A DNA stretch of 64,000 nt from Nostoc sp. UHCC 0926 (GCF_028623165.1 NZ_CP117768.1:248001-312000), one strand, 5' to 3'; counted from the stretch's first letter, positions 27,101 to 36,258 are shown. The notes: generated by a model from the sequence alone, not told the origin. Translations and numbers: made by a program.

Positions 27101-29573
27101 GGAAATGGCATTACTGTTGCTTGACCATTTAAATGCTTTTAAACTGAAATCAAAAACTCTATTTGCAGTGAATTGTTTTATCCGACATTGGAAATCGCCT
27201 GTTAAAGAAACTTTAAATCCCCTTTTGCAAGCCTATACGAGTGGTTTAGAAACCGGAGATATTGAATATGCTGTGATGTCTGCCTATGTTTTTGGCAGAT
27301 ATGCCTATTTGAGTGGTCACGGGTTACACGAATTAGCCCAAGCTATGGGAAACTATGGCACAATTATGCATCAGCTTAAGCAAACCACCTATTTGAATTT
27401 CAACAGCATCTATTATCAATCAGTTTTGAATTTATTAGGAATGGCAGACAACCCTTGTTTTTTAATTGGGGAAATTTATGATGAAGTCACAATGTTACCT
27501 CTGCATCATGCTGCTAATCAAATTAGTATTATTTGTCAGCTTCATTTTTGTAAATTACTTTTGTGCTATCTTTTTGGTAACTATAAAAAAGCACTAGAAA
27601 ATGCAGGCATTGTAGAGCAATATTTAACTAGTGTGACTGGATTAGTGCTAATTCCAACATTTTATTTTTATGAATCTTTGACTAATTTAGCCTTATATAA
27701 AGACTGCTCAATGGTCGAGCAGAAATTAATTCTTGAACGAGTAACCGAAACTAATAAAAAGCTAAAAAAATGTGCACAGAGTGCGCCGAAGAATTATGCT
27801 CACAAATCCAACTTGGTAGAAGCTGAAAGCTTTCGGATATCAGGACAGAAAACTGAAGCAATAGAATTGTACGATCGCGCCATTTCTCTTGCTAAAGAAA
27901 ACGGCTACATCCAAGAAGAAGGACTGAGCAACGAACTCGCAGCCAAATTCTACCTCGACTGGGGTAAAGAAAAAGTCGCCCAAGTATATATGCAAGAAGC
28001 ATACTACTGCTATGCTCGCTGGGGAGCAAAAGCCAAAACCAATGATTTAGAACAACGCTATCCCCAATTGCTGCAACCCATCCTGCAACAGCAAAGAATT
28101 AACCTCAACCCCTTAGAAACTATTGCCTTTCGTGGGACTTTTTCATCTACTCACACTTCTAGCACTAGTAGCACCAATATTTCCAATGTTCTAGATTTTA
28201 CCTCTGTCCTCAAAGCCTCTCAAGCTATCTCCAGTTCTCTGGAAATAGATCAACTCATTACCAGTCTCACCCGCATTATCCTAGAAAACTCTGGCGCGAA
28301 AAAATCTGCACTAATTCTTCCTGAAGGAGATACTTGGCAAGTTAAGGCAATTACCTTTATTAATCATGGATCAAATTCTCATATTGAGATACAAACCATT
28401 CTTAATTCACAACTACTAGATACTTGTCAAGATATTCCTACAACAATTATCAATTACGTCAAAAATACCCAACAAACAGTTGTGATCGATAACTTGCAAA
28501 CAGATATTCCTGGTGTAATTGGGGAATATATGTACCGAACAAAACCCCAGAGTGTATTATGTACCCCGATTATTAATCAAGGACATTTGGTAGGTATTAT
28601 TTACTTAGAAAATAAACTGACTCCAGGAGTGTTTACCAGCGATCGCCTCAGCGTTATTAATCTCCTTTCTTCCCAAGCAGCAATATCTCTAGAAAATGCT
28701 CAACTTTATCAACAAGCTGGGCAAGCACTACAAGACTTACAACAAGCCCAATTACAAGTTGTCCAAAGTGAGAAAATGTCTGCATTGGGTAATTTAGTTG
28801 CCGGGGTAGCTCATGAAATGAATAATCCTTTGGGCTTCATTTCTGCCAGCCTTCAACAAGCTAAACCCAGCCTTGCAGATGTTATTGAACACTTGAAACT
28901 CTATCAATCAAGTCTCCCAAATCCGGGTGATGAAATTAGCGACCATGCCGAACAAATCGACTTGAATTATAGCTTAGAAGACTTACCCAAGATTATTGAT
29001 TCAATGGTGATGGCGTGCGATCGCCTCAAAAATATCAGCACCAGTCTCCGCACTTTTTCCCGTGCTGATAAAGATTACAAAGTGCCGTTTAATATACACG
29101 AAGGTATCGACAGTACGATTTTAATTCTCAAACATCGCCTGAAAGCTAACGAACAACGTCCAGCAATTGAAGTGATAACTGATTATGGGAATTTGCCCCA
29201 GGTTGAATGTTTTCCTGGGCAATTAAATCAGGTATTTATGAATCTTCTGGCAAATGCCATTGATGCGCTGGATGAATCAAATACTGGACGGAGTTTTAAG
29301 GAAATTCAGGCCAATCCCAACCGAATTATGATTAAAACCTCCTTGGAAAATGAAAGTGTGAAAATTGCTATTATTGATAATGGCAAGGGAATGAATGAAT
29401 CAGTCAAGCAAAAGATTTTTGACCACTTATTTACTACAAAAGGTGTAGGCAAAGGGACGGGATTAGGATTAGCGATCGCTCGTCAAATCATTGAAGAAAC
29501 CCACAATGGCAAATTGAGTTTTAACTCAGTTTTAGGTGAGGGTACAGAATTTCTAATTGAAATGAAGTTTTAA
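24126..29573 (+). CDS. HstK-type Ser/Thr kinase - AAA ATPase - GAF - histidine kinase (copy 2)
   Basis: A tandem paralogue of the preceding gene, 1815 residues with the same domain order: kinase with RIIHKDIKPANIL, P-loop GFSGIGKT (~352), Walker B IFLDDLQWADSASLKLMQ, GAF, H box AGVAHEMNNPLGFI (~1560) and G box GKGTGLGLAIARQII. The first ~240 and last ~280 residues are almost identical to copy 1, even at the DNA level, while the central TPR-like part is widely diverged. An extra ~20-residue piece in the kinase C-lobe (about 235-255) derives from a dispersed palindrome. The ATG at 24126 sits in the same duplicated leader as in copy 1, 73 bp after its stop. The end is 5 bp from fabD, convergent. 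Confidence 0.92.
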   Translation: MVTTLVTIPGYQVKEQLYNGSKTLVYRGYRETDSLRVVIKLLKNPYPGFSELVQFRNQYTIAKNLNSPLIIQTYSLEPYQNGYVLVMEDFGGISLKEWGTGSSLRNLTEFLQIAIALCNTLDILYHQRIIHKDIKPANILINPETRQVKIIDFSIASLLPRETQTLINPNLLEGTLAYISPEQTGRMNRGIDYRTDFYSVGVTFYELLTGELPFQSNDPMELVHCHIAKLPPNMNKSHLHKAPFPYQGEGCSEVDFPIPQVLCDIVMKLMAKNAEDRYQSALGLKFDLENCFTQLQKTGSIEHFEIAQRDVCDRFVIPDKLYGRQTEVEILFQAFERVSLGATEMILVAGFSGIGKTAVVNEVHKPIVRQRGYFIKGKYDQFQRNTPFSAFVQAFRDLMGQLLTESDTQIQEWKSKLLEAVGENGQVIIEVIPELKRIIGIQPPAPELSGTAAQNRFNLLFQKFTQVFTIAEHPLVIFLDDLQWADSASLKLMQLLMTDSGHLLIIGAYRDNEVNPVHPLMLTLSEIEKALFTINTITLAPLSQVQVNYLVADTLKCSENLALPLSLLVSQKTQGNPFFATQFLKALHQDELIEFSFESGCWECDITRVTQQAVTDDVVAFMAFQLRRLPSSTQNVLQLAACIGNQFDLRTLTIVSEKSEIEIAACLWKALQEGLILPNDDIYKFYVGQESQAVTQEISQTFKYKFLHDRVQQAAYSLIPEKQKKATHLQIGKLLLQNTLYIKEEDKIFEIVNQLNIALILIVDPIERKQLVKLNLKAGTKAKLATAYTLAVEYLTIGLQLLPHESWHSQYELTLVLYQSITEVLCLSGDFERMESYATVVLQQAKTLLEQIPIYNVKIQAYMAQAQHKKALQIALTVLLSIGVELPQQVNQTDIECELEQTKRLLADKAATDLLELPKMTDVTILAAMQILSSIMSAAYQADPALFRVIVFKQVQLSILYGNAPESTYAYASYGLILCGVLGEIDTGYEFGEMALLLLDHLNAFKLKSKTLFAVNCFIRHWKSPVKETLNPLLQAYTSGLETGDIEYAVMSAYVFGRYAYLSGHGLHELAQAMGNYGTIMHQLKQTTYLNFNSIYYQSVLNLLGMADNPCFLIGEIYDEVTMLPLHHAANQISIICQLHFCKLLLCYLFGNYKKALENAGIVEQYLTSVTGLVLIPTFYFYESLTNLALYKDCSMVEQKLILERVTETNKKLKKCAQSAPKNYAHKSNLVEAESFRISGQKTEAIELYDRAISLAKENGYIQEEGLSNELAAKFYLDWGKEKVAQVYMQEAYYCYARWGAKAKTNDLEQRYPQLLQPILQQQRINLNPLETIAFRGTFSSTHTSSTSSTNISNVLDFTSVLKASQAISSSLEIDQLITSLTRIILENSGAKKSALILPEGDTWQVKAITFINHGSNSHIEIQTILNSQLLDTCQDIPTTIINYVKNTQQTVVIDNLQTDIPGVIGEYMYRTKPQSVLCTPIINQGHLVGIIYLENKLTPGVFTSDRLSVINLLSSQAAISLENAQLYQQAGQALQDLQQAQLQVVQSEKMSALGNLVAGVAHEMNNPLGFISASLQQAKPSLADVIEHLKLYQSSLPNPGDEISDHAEQIDLNYSLEDLPKIIDSMVMACDRLKNISTSLRTFSRADKDYKVPFNIHEGIDSTILILKHRLKANEQRPAIEVITDYGNLPQVECFPGQLNQVFMNLLANAIDALDESNTGRSFKEIQANPNRIMIKTSLENESVKIAIIDNGKGMNESVKQKIFDHLFTTKGVGKGTGLGLAIARQIIEETHNGKLSFNSVLGEGTEFLIEMKF
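24851..24887. repeat. Palindromic repeat inserted in frame in kinase copy 2
   Basis: The sequence accctttccttaccaagg then agagggttgcagtgaggtt has the hairpin form of Nostoc intergenic repeats (CCCTTTCCTT...AAGGAGAGGG). It is absent from the matching position of copy 1, where the protein reads AKLPASLEPFKIPKSISDIV. In copy 2, the reading frame passes through it as KAPFPYQGEGCSEVDF. Confidence 0.7.
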
Positions 29574-29578
29574 AAAAA

Positions 29579-30460
29579 TTAAACAGGTAAATCAGCAGCA
29601 CTCTGGATATTTTTTAATATTAACTCAGGGCTACTACGTTTAATTAAGCCAGTTAGGACTTTACCAGGGCCAATTTCGACTACTCGCTGGATACCGTTGG
29701 CTGGTAATTCCAGAGAAATTTCTCGCCATCTTACAGAACCAGTCATTTGTTTGTTCAGGCGTTGCTTTAAAATCTCGGCATCAATAGACGGAATTGGTTC
29801 TACATTAGACAACACTGGCACAATAGCTGGCTGAAATTCCACAGATTCTATAATATCTTGGAATTGGGCGGCTGCTGGTGCTATTAAATGTGAGTGAAAT
29901 GCTCCAGAAACTTTTAGGGGAATAGCACGCTTTGCTTTTACTTGAGTCATCACCGCTTGTACAGCCTCAGTTGTGCCTGAAATTACCACCTGAGTCGAAC
30001 TATTATCATTTGCCAGCACCACATCAGGCGTTAGGGCAATGACTTTTTCCAAATGTTCGCGGTCAAAGTTCATCAAAGCCGCCATCATCCCACCGACGGC
30101 ACTATCCATGAGTTCTGCACGACGCTTTACTAGATATAAACCAGCCGACCACTCAAAGACACCCGCTATGTAAAGGGCAGTATATTCTCCCAAACTGTGT
30201 CCAGCAACTAAGTCTGGGTGGTGTCCTCGTTCTCGGAGAAGGTCAGCAAGAATGCTTTCTACCACATAAAGAATTGGCTGGGTATATAGTGTCTGTGATA
30301 ACTTTGCTTCTTCGTTTTGACAGATTTCGGTTACAGACCAGCCTAAAATTTTCTCGGCTTGGGCAAATTTGTCTTTAGCGGATGGTATATCTAATAAGTC
30401 TATTCCCATTCCCAATGCTTGGGAACCTTGTCCGGGAAACACCCATGCAGTTTTAGTCAT
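29579..30460 (-). CDS. fabD: Malonyl CoA-acyl carrier protein transacylase
   Basis: FabD moves malonyl from CoA to ACP for fatty acid elongation in the cytosol. The 293-residue protein has the opening WVFPGQGSQALGMG, the nucleophile motif GHSLGEYTAL (Ser ~93), the conserved Arg segment KRRAELM and VSGAFHSHLIAP with the catalytic His (~200). Length is normal. It lies downstream of fabH by 97 bp of heptamer repeats. Its 3' end nearly touches the oppositely oriented kinase gene (5 bp), so there is no room for a separate terminator for either. Confidence 0.96.
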   Translation of the reverse strand: MTKTAWVFPGQGSQALGMGIDLLDIPSAKDKFAQAEKILGWSVTEICQNEEAKLSQTLYTQPILYVVESILADLLRERGHHPDLVAGHSLGEYTALYIAGVFEWSAGLYLVKRRAELMDSAVGGMMAALMNFDREHLEKVIALTPDVVLANDNSSTQVVISGTTEAVQAVMTQVKAKRAIPLKVSGAFHSHLIAPAAAQFQDIIESVEFQPAIVPVLSNVEPIPSIDAEILKQRLNKQMTGSVRWREISLELPANGIQRVVEIGPGKVLTGLIKRSSPELILKNIQSAADLPV

Positions 30461-30557
30461 TGATCATTAGTCAGAAAAGTCAGAAGTGAGAAGTTAAGAG
30501 TGAAGAATCAGAGTGAGGAGTTGAGAGTTATGAGTTAAAACTTCTCACTCTCATTCT

Positions 30558-31550
30558 TCACCTTCCCCATTGGAAAATTGCCGCACCCCAGGTAAGACCG
30601 GCACCAAAGCCAGATGCAGCAACGATGTCATTAGGTTTAATTTTGCCTTGCCGTACTGCTTCATCCAAAGCTAAGGGAATGGAAGCAGCTGAGGTATTGC
30701 CATACTGAGCGAGATTACTTATAACTTTATGTTCTGGGATATTTAGGCGTTGGGCAACGGCATCGATAATCCGCTGATTGGCTTGATGTAACACTAGCCA
30801 ATCTATTTGGTCAACGCTGAGGTTGGCTTGAAACAAAGCTTTATCTATGATTTCTGGCACTTTTTGGACAGCAAAGCGGTAGACTTCTTTGCCGTTCATA
30901 GTAATAGGTTGATAAGTGCCTTTAGTGATATTTATACCGGGGAGCAATTCTTGGGAAGCGCCTGCATAGGCAAGGTTGAGGTGATGGTTTTGAGTGCCAT
31001 CACTTTTAAGTGCAAATCCCAACAAGCGATCGCTTTTGTTAGCCTGCAATACTACTGCCCCTGCACCATCACCGAACAATACACAAGTGCTCCGATCTTG
31101 CCAATCTACCCAGCGAGAGAGGATATCTGCCCCGATCAAAAGTACATTTCGGTAAACGCCTGTTCTAATATATTGGGCTGCTGTAACCAGACCAAACACA
31201 AAGCCGGAACAGGCAGCGGTCAAGTCAAAGGCTACTGCGTTGGTGGCTCCTAATTGAGCCTGTACTTGACAAGCACTACCAAACAAATCATCAGGGGTAG
31301 AAGTGGCTAGTAGAATCAGGTCTAGGTCTTCTGGTTTAATTCCCGAAGCTGCGATCGCCTGACTGCTGGCGGCAGTAGCGAGTATACTCAAGGACTCAGA
31401 TGGCAGCGCTAATCGCCGTTGACGAATTCCCGTTCTTGTGGTAATCCATTCGTCTGATGTTTCAACTACTTCACTCAATGTCTGGTTGTGTAAGGAAGTT
31501 GCTGGCACTGCCGAGCCGCTTCCGGTAATTGCTACGCCTAAATTCTGCAC
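30558..31550 (-). CDS. fabH: 3-oxoacyl-ACP synthase III
   Basis: FabH condenses acetyl-CoA with malonyl-ACP to start fatty acid synthesis. The 330-residue protein shows the active-site Cys in DLTAACSGFVFGL (~112), His in LVLHQANQRIIDA (~257) and Asn in QYGNTSAASIPLAL (~287), the Cys-His-Asn triad of the family. The start is a GTG at 31550 (MQNLGVAITGSGSAVP), the usual family start, although it leaves AGGAG almost touching the start codon. It is the middle gene of plsX-fabH-fabD. Confidence 0.96.
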   Translation of the reverse strand: MQNLGVAITGSGSAVPATSLHNQTLSEVVETSDEWITTRTGIRQRRLALPSESLSILATAASSQAIAASGIKPEDLDLILLATSTPDDLFGSACQVQAQLGATNAVAFDLTAACSGFVFGLVTAAQYIRTGVYRNVLLIGADILSRWVDWQDRSTCVLFGDGAGAVVLQANKSDRLLGFALKSDGTQNHHLNLAYAGASQELLPGINITKGTYQPITMNGKEVYRFAVQKVPEIIDKALFQANLSVDQIDWLVLHQANQRIIDAVAQRLNIPEHKVISNLAQYGNTSAASIPLALDEAVRQGKIKPNDIVAASGFGAGLTWGAAIFQWGR

Positions 31551-31694
31551 TCCTAATCTCCCGAGCTATCAGCTTTTTGCCTTTTATTCCCTTGTCTTTT
31601 GTCCTACCCTGCCTTAAGCCGCCCTCCGGGCGTCTATGTCTTTCGTCCTGGCAAATGACAAATGACAAACGGCTCATGACTTATAACTGAATCG

Positions 31695-32717
31695 CTAACC
31701 GCTCTCGCGCTCTAGGATATAGTGGGACTGAATTCGTTGTAGCACCTGGTTGTCAACAGCTTCTTTTGCCATCCGAATTGCATTAAAAATTGAAGGTGCT
31801 TGTGAGCTACCGTGACCGATAAAACAGACTCCTGCCACGCCTAACAGCAAAGCGCCGCCATGTTCTGCGTGATCCATCCGCTGCTTAACCCGCTTCAGGT
31901 TGGGTTTTAAGAGTGCTGAACCAACTTGACCGTGCAATCCTTGGGGTAATTCTTCCCGTAGAATTTGCAAAATCACTTCTCCGACGGCTTCGGCAAATTT
32001 TAACAATATATTACCGACAAAGCCATCACAGACAATCACATCAAAGCGACCGGAAAGCACATCACGCCCTTCGGCATTGCCAATAAAATTAATTTGGGAA
32101 TTTTCGCGGAGCATTTGGTGGGCGCGGACGGCTGCATCATTGCCCTTAGAGTCTTCTTCACCGATATTCAATAAACCCACCTTCGGTTCGGTTGTACCCA
32201 AGACATACTGACTGTAGGCCGAACCCATGACACCAAACTGCTCTAAAAACTTCGGACGGCAATCTACATTCGCGCCGACATCAAGTACCAACACTGGCTT
32301 CCCAGCAATAATCGTGGGAAAAACTGTCCCTATGGCTGGGCGGTCAATTCCCGGCAATCGTCCTAAGCGGAGCAAAGCGGATGCCATAGCTGCCCCAGAG
32401 TGACCGGCAGAAAATACGGCATCTGCCTGCTGCTGCTTGACTAAATCCATCGCCACATTGATCGAAGCCTTGCGTTTGCGTCTAACTGCATTTAAAGGCT
32501 CCTCATCCATAGCGATCGCTTCCTCAGCAGTCACGATCTCCACCTGCCCTAAATTCGTTTTTGGCGGCAAGGCAGCTTCTATTTGTTGGGGATCACCTAC
32601 CAACAATACATCTACACCCAATTCTTCCCGTGCTCGCAGTGCGCCAGCAACAATTTCACCGGGTGCGTGATCCCCTCCCATTGCGTCAATTGCGATCCTT
32701 ACACGAGTCGATCCCAT
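31695..32717 (-). CDS. plsX: Phosphate acyltransferase PlsX
   Basis: PlsX makes acyl-phosphate from acyl-ACP, the first step towards phosphatidic acid in bacteria using PlsY. The 340-residue protein starts MGSTRVRIAIDAMGGDHAPG and shows the conserved SAGHSGAAMASALLRLGR and DVGANVDCRP segments. It is the promoter-proximal gene of plsX-fabH-fabD; the 144-bp gap to fabH contains heptamer repeats but no terminator. The ATG at 32717 is well placed for the family. Confidence 0.96.
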   Translation of the reverse strand: MGSTRVRIAIDAMGGDHAPGEIVAGALRAREELGVDVLLVGDPQQIEAALPPKTNLGQVEIVTAEEAIAMDEEPLNAVRRKRKASINVAMDLVKQQQADAVFSAGHSGAAMASALLRLGRLPGIDRPAIGTVFPTIIAGKPVLVLDVGANVDCRPKFLEQFGVMGSAYSQYVLGTTEPKVGLLNIGEEDSKGNDAAVRAHQMLRENSQINFIGNAEGRDVLSGRFDVIVCDGFVGNILLKFAEAVGEVILQILREELPQGLHGQVGSALLKPNLKRVKQRMDHAEHGGALLLGVAGVCFIGHGSSQAPSIFNAIRMAKEAVDNQVLQRIQSHYILERESG

Positions 32718-32869
32718 TGCTCAGAGCTTTTAGAAACCTTATAAATTTTACCAGATGGCTTTGCCGAAAAAGCTTAACTTTCTGACCGCCAAATTATTTC
32801 TGTTACTATTGCAACAATTTTTGCTGGCAAGCTCAAGATAGCACGAATTGTTTGTGACTGGGCATTGGG

Positions 32870-32972
32870 CAATTCAATTTTGGATTTTGGATTTTGGATT
32901 TTAGATTAAATTTCAATTCTTTAATCCAAAATCGTTCGACTGAGCGTAGCCGAAGTCTAAAATCTAAAATTC
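32870..32972. repeat. Heptamer repeats (ttttgga / tctaaaa)
   Basis: Tandem heptamers of the form ttggatt occur at about 32876-32905 and tctaaaa at 32955-32970, in opposite orientations, with tccaaaatcgttcgactgag between. They fill most of the gap between pepA and plsX and could fold together. Confidence 0.7.
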
Positions 32973-34454
32973 TTACTCCCCACTCCCTAATACCCAGTCA
33001 ACTAGCGTCCGAACGCCGTAGCCAGTTGCCCCCGCGCCGTTGTAGCCATTTTCTTTATCTGTCCACACGGGACCGGCAATATCTAAGTGCGCCCAAGGGG
33101 TTTCTTTGACGAATTGCTTGAGGAAAAGGGCAGCGGTAATTGCACCACCCGGACGCGGGCCTGTATTCTTCATGTCCGCGATACCAGACTTTAACCCTTC
33201 AAAATATTTTTCTTCCATTGGCATCCGCCAAATCTTTTCGCCTGAAGTTTCAGCAGCTTTCTCGATTTGGGAAGCTACAGCATCATCGGGAGTGTACAAA
33301 CCAGCAATATCCTCACCCAAGGCAACGACGTTGGCACCAGTCAGGGTGGCTAAATCCACGATCGCATCTAATCCCAATTTGTCGGCATACACCAAGGCAT
33401 CTGCTAGGGTTAAACGTCCTTCAGCGTCGGTGTTGTTCACTTCGATTGTTTTGCCGTTTGATGCTGTGAGAATATCTCCAGGGTGCATGGCGTGACCGCT
33501 AATCATGTTTTCAGCTACCGCCGAGATAAAGTGAACCTCGACATCTGGCTTAATTTGAGCAATTGCTTTTGCCGCGCCCAAGGTAGCAGCTGCACCGCCC
33601 ATATCCATTTTCATGGTTTCGATGCCGCTACCAGCACCTTTAATGTTGAGTCCGCCGGAATCGAAGGTTACACCTTTGCCAATAATTGCTAGTTTCTTTT
33701 TGGGTGTACCTTCTGGCTTATAAGTCAGGTGAATGAATTTAGGTGGCAACTCGGAACCTTGCGATACTCCCAAAAAAGCACCCATACCCAACTTTTCACA
33801 GTCTTCTCGTTCCAGAATTTCCACTTGTAAACCGTAATCGTTAGCGATCGCTTGAGCAGTTTCTGCCAAAGTAAGCGGTGTTACTGCATTGGCTGGCGCT
33901 GCTACTAACTGCCGTGCCAAATTTACCCCGGAAACGATTTGATTGGCGCGGGTGATGGCTGCTTCTTGTCCACCGAAACCTAGTAAATCTACGGTTTCTA
34001 TTTGTGATCCTTTCTCTTCTGGTTCTGATTTAAAGCGAATATCTTGATAAAGCGCCAATTCGATGCCTTCTGCGATCGCTTGGGCGCTGGCTGCTGGATC
34101 GTTATTCCACAATGGAAAACTAAATCCTAGAATTTTGCTTTTTTGCTTTTTTCCTACCCTGGCCACAGCAGCAGCAGCGCGGCGCAGAGTATCTAGTTGT
34201 AGTGCATCTGGTTTTCCTAAACCTACCAAAATCAATTTCCGCACTGGGCTACCAGGATTCACACGGCTAAAGATGGTACTGTTGGCTTTACCTTTAAATT
34301 CTTCTTCAGCAATCAGTTCTTTTAAGACGCCAGAAAACTTTTGATCTAAAGTAGCTAGTTCTCCGGTTAACTCTACTGCATCTTCAAATAATCCAATTGC
34401 CAAACTATCGCCTGCCCACTCTAGCAAAGGCTTATCACTAAGTTGAATTGTCAT
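32973..34454 (-). CDS. pepA: Leucyl aminopeptidase (M17)
   Basis: A cytosolic two-metal aminopeptidase that trims N-terminal residues from peptides; some members also bind DNA. The 493-residue protein carries the M17 core: [15 protein letters not shown] (metal-binding Lys and Asp, ~258), [15 protein letters not shown], and the signature [14 protein letters not shown] (~340) with metal-binding Asp and Glu and the catalytic Arg. Length and start (ATG at 34454) are normal. It is a single gene, upstream of the plsX cluster in the same orientation. Confidence 0.96.
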   Translation of the reverse strand: MTIQLSDKPLLEWAGDSLAIGLFEDAVELTGELATLDQKFSGVLKELIAEEEFKGKANSTIFSRVNPGSPVRKLILVGLGKPDALQLDTLRRAAAAVARVGKKQKSKILGFSFPLWNNDPAASAQAIAEGIELALYQDIRFKSEPEEKGSQIETVDLLGFGGQEAAITRANQIVSGVNLARQLVAAPANAVTPLTLAETAQAIANDYGLQVEILEREDCEKLGMGAFLGVSQGSELPPKFIHLTYKPEGTPKKKLAIIGKGVTFDSGGLNIKGAGSGIETMKMDMGGAAATLGAAKAIAQIKPDVEVHFISAVAENMISGHAMHPGDILTASNGKTIEVNNTDAEGRLTLADALVYADKLGLDAIVDLATLTGANVVALGEDIAGLYTPDDAVASQIEKAAETSGEKIWRMPMEEKYFEGLKSGIADMKNTGPRPGGAITAALFLKQFVKETPWAHLDIAGPVWTDKENGYNGAGATGYGVRTLVDWVLGSGE

Positions 34455-34604
34455 TTTGATTGGGATTTTGTGTAAATATTCCTTCTTGTACCAGTATTGC
34501 TCAAAATTCTTGTTTCAGGATGAGGGGAATGGGCATTGGGCATTGGGCATGGGGCATGGGACGAGTAGCTATAATTTAGCGAGTTAGTATAAATAGCAAT
34601 CGTG

Positions 34605-34733
34605 AATGAGGCTTTGATACTCGTTAATCCACCTTAGAACTGCGTTAACGAGTCTTTGATACTCGTTAATCCACCTCAGAACTGCGTTAACGAGTATCAA
34701 AGACTCGTTAATCCACCTCAGAACTGCGTTAAC
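34605..34733. repeat. 42-bp tandem repeat array, left part
   Basis: Units of 42 bp (gttaacgagtctttgatact, cgttaatccacctcagaact, gc) begin near 34602 and at 34644 and 34686, with the next boundary at 34728. Each contains a hairpin with GAGT / ACTC arms around CTTTGAT. In the unit at 34686, the hairpin centre is inverted (GAGTATCAAAGACTC instead of GAGTCTTTGATACTC). The array continues on the far side of the inserted IS at 36147. Confidence 0.9.
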
Positions 34734-36146
34734 TTATATCTTGCACCTACCGAATCAACTCAGAAAAAGCAGATAAAAAGTACAAAAATGAGACATTAGA
34801 AGCAGTGTCAGGGTTAATCGCTACTTAGATGTTTAAAGAACTATAAAACTAGTAATGTTACTTAATTAGTTGAGAAAGACGATGGCAGGCTTTGTCAAGG
34901 TATGATGTTCCAACTAATGAGTCGTTGATCAGGCGATCGTTAATTATGAGAATGGCGCTTATTTGTGGAATTGTCCAAAATGTGAGAAAAAGGGCGTGAA
35001 ACATATTACAGATTAGCAAGAACTATGGTTTCAATTCTTGCCCACGCCCAAAATTTAGTTTACACCTTGCTGTCATTGATGCCTTCTACTTACCAACAAG
35101 AAAATCTTGAAGCAATGTTGGGATTGTTCTTGCAGTCAGAGGGGTATCCTCTACCTGAGCACAGTAAAAGTAAGTCAGCCAGCGCCTTAAGTCGATTTCT
35201 CAACATCTACAATTGGTCAACTATAAGTGTAATTCGTACCACCCGTAACCGTGTTATTAAGGAGATTTTGTCGCAGCGGACTTTAGGACGTAAACCATTT
35301 CTACAAGTGATTATTGACCTAACAACTCTGGAAAAGTTTGGCAAGTTTAAGGGATTTGAAAATTTAATCCGCGTATACAACGGAAAACGAGGTTTACACT
35401 TGGTTGTGGTGTATTTGGTTGTAGGTCGGTGGCGAGTTCCCTGGAGTTTTCGCGTCTGGAAGGGAAAAGGGACTCCGTCCCCGGCACAATTGGGACTAAA
35501 AATGGTCAAATGCTTGCCCAAAAAACTAACAAAGCACTTCCAGGTGATGGTTCTTGTAGATACAGCCTTTGGTAGTGTGGAATTTATACACGGTGTCCGA
35601 AAGCGGAAATACCATATAATTGCTGGGATCGCTTGTACCCGTAAGTTAATAGATGGGCGCTGTGTTGCTCAACTACATAAACGTGGACAACAACTTCGCT
35701 TGAGGGGTTTGAAATTTCCTGTCTATGTATCCTGGTACTATTTTAAACGTGATGATGGTAAATATGTCAAACGATTTGTCATTTCAACCAAAGCTCTCAA
35801 AGCTAGTACTATTTCTTGGTGGGGTAAACGACGGTGGCGAATAGAGGGTTGGTTTAAAACTGCGAAACACCGTTTCGGGTTACATCGGTTTGGGCAGGGG
35901 ACACTTTTAGGCGTTTATCGTTGCTTGGTATTGTCCCTGATTTCTTATATTTTGGCACACTGGGCTTATTTATCCACAGCGATCGCTTCTACAAACCTAC
36001 CTGATTGGGGACAAGCAGCAGAAATCGCATTCCAAACTATATTTCCACAATTGGTAGTGTTACTTCTTTTACAAGACATTGAACGCCTGAGAGAACTGGC
36101 ACTTAGTCAAGGAATTGACATTCAAATTTCCAGGTGCAAGATATGA
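34734..36146 (+). mobile_element. IS4-like insertion sequence inside the 42-bp array
   Basis: A 1413-bp element has ends TTATATCTTGCACCT (34734 on) and AGGTGCAAGATATGA (to 36146), a near-perfect inverted repeat. It is flanked on both sides by GTTAAC (34728-34733 and 36147-36152), which may be a 6-bp target duplication or simply the palindromic joint of the repeat. It carries one intact transposase gene whose stop codon is formed by the last three bases of the element. Confidence 0.85.
35025..36146 (+). CDS. IS4-superfamily transposase, intact
   Basis: A 373-residue DDE transposase. The likely catalytic acids are D98 in VIIDLTTLEKF, D179 in VLVDTAFGS and E274 in WWGKRRWRIEGWFKTAKHRF; the last resembles the Y-R-E-K-type signature of the IS4 group. 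A KRGLHLVVVYLVVGRW segment follows the first Asp. No stops or frameshifts are seen, so it may be active. The exact IS family (IS4 versus IS701 or a neighbour) cannot be fixed by eye. A leader of about 290 bp separates the left end from the ATG at 35025. Confidence 0.85.
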   Translation: MVSILAHAQNLVYTLLSLMPSTYQQENLEAMLGLFLQSEGYPLPEHSKSKSASALSRFLNIYNWSTISVIRTTRNRVIKEILSQRTLGRKPFLQVIIDLTTLEKFGKFKGFENLIRVYNGKRGLHLVVVYLVVGRWRVPWSFRVWKGKGTPSPAQLGLKMVKCLPKKLTKHFQVMVLVDTAFGSVEFIHGVRKRKYHIIAGIACTRKLIDGRCVAQLHKRGQQLRLRGLKFPVYVSWYYFKRDDGKYVKRFVISTKALKASTISWWGKRRWRIEGWFKTAKHRFGLHRFGQGTLLGVYRCLVLSLISYILAHWAYLSTAIASTNLPDWGQAAEIAFQTIFPQLVVLLLLQDIERLRELALSQGIDIQISRCKI

Positions 36147-36258
36147 GTTAACGAGTCTTTGATACTCGTTAATCCACCTCAGAACTGCGTTAACGAGTCT
36201 TTGATACTCGTTAATCCACCTCAGAACTCCGTTAACGAGTCTTTGATACTCGTTAACG
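36147..36258. repeat. 42-bp tandem repeat array, right part
   Basis: The array resumes directly after the IS: units begin at 36147, 36189 and 36231, the last ending ATACTCGTTAACGG. Because 42 is a multiple of three, the array leaves an open minus-strand frame with a 14-residue periodic peptide (INEYQRLVN..), which is not a gene. Confidence 0.88.

Noticed and set aside
34605..36258. CRISPR array from the 42-bp units
   Set aside because: Units are strictly tandem with no variable spacers.
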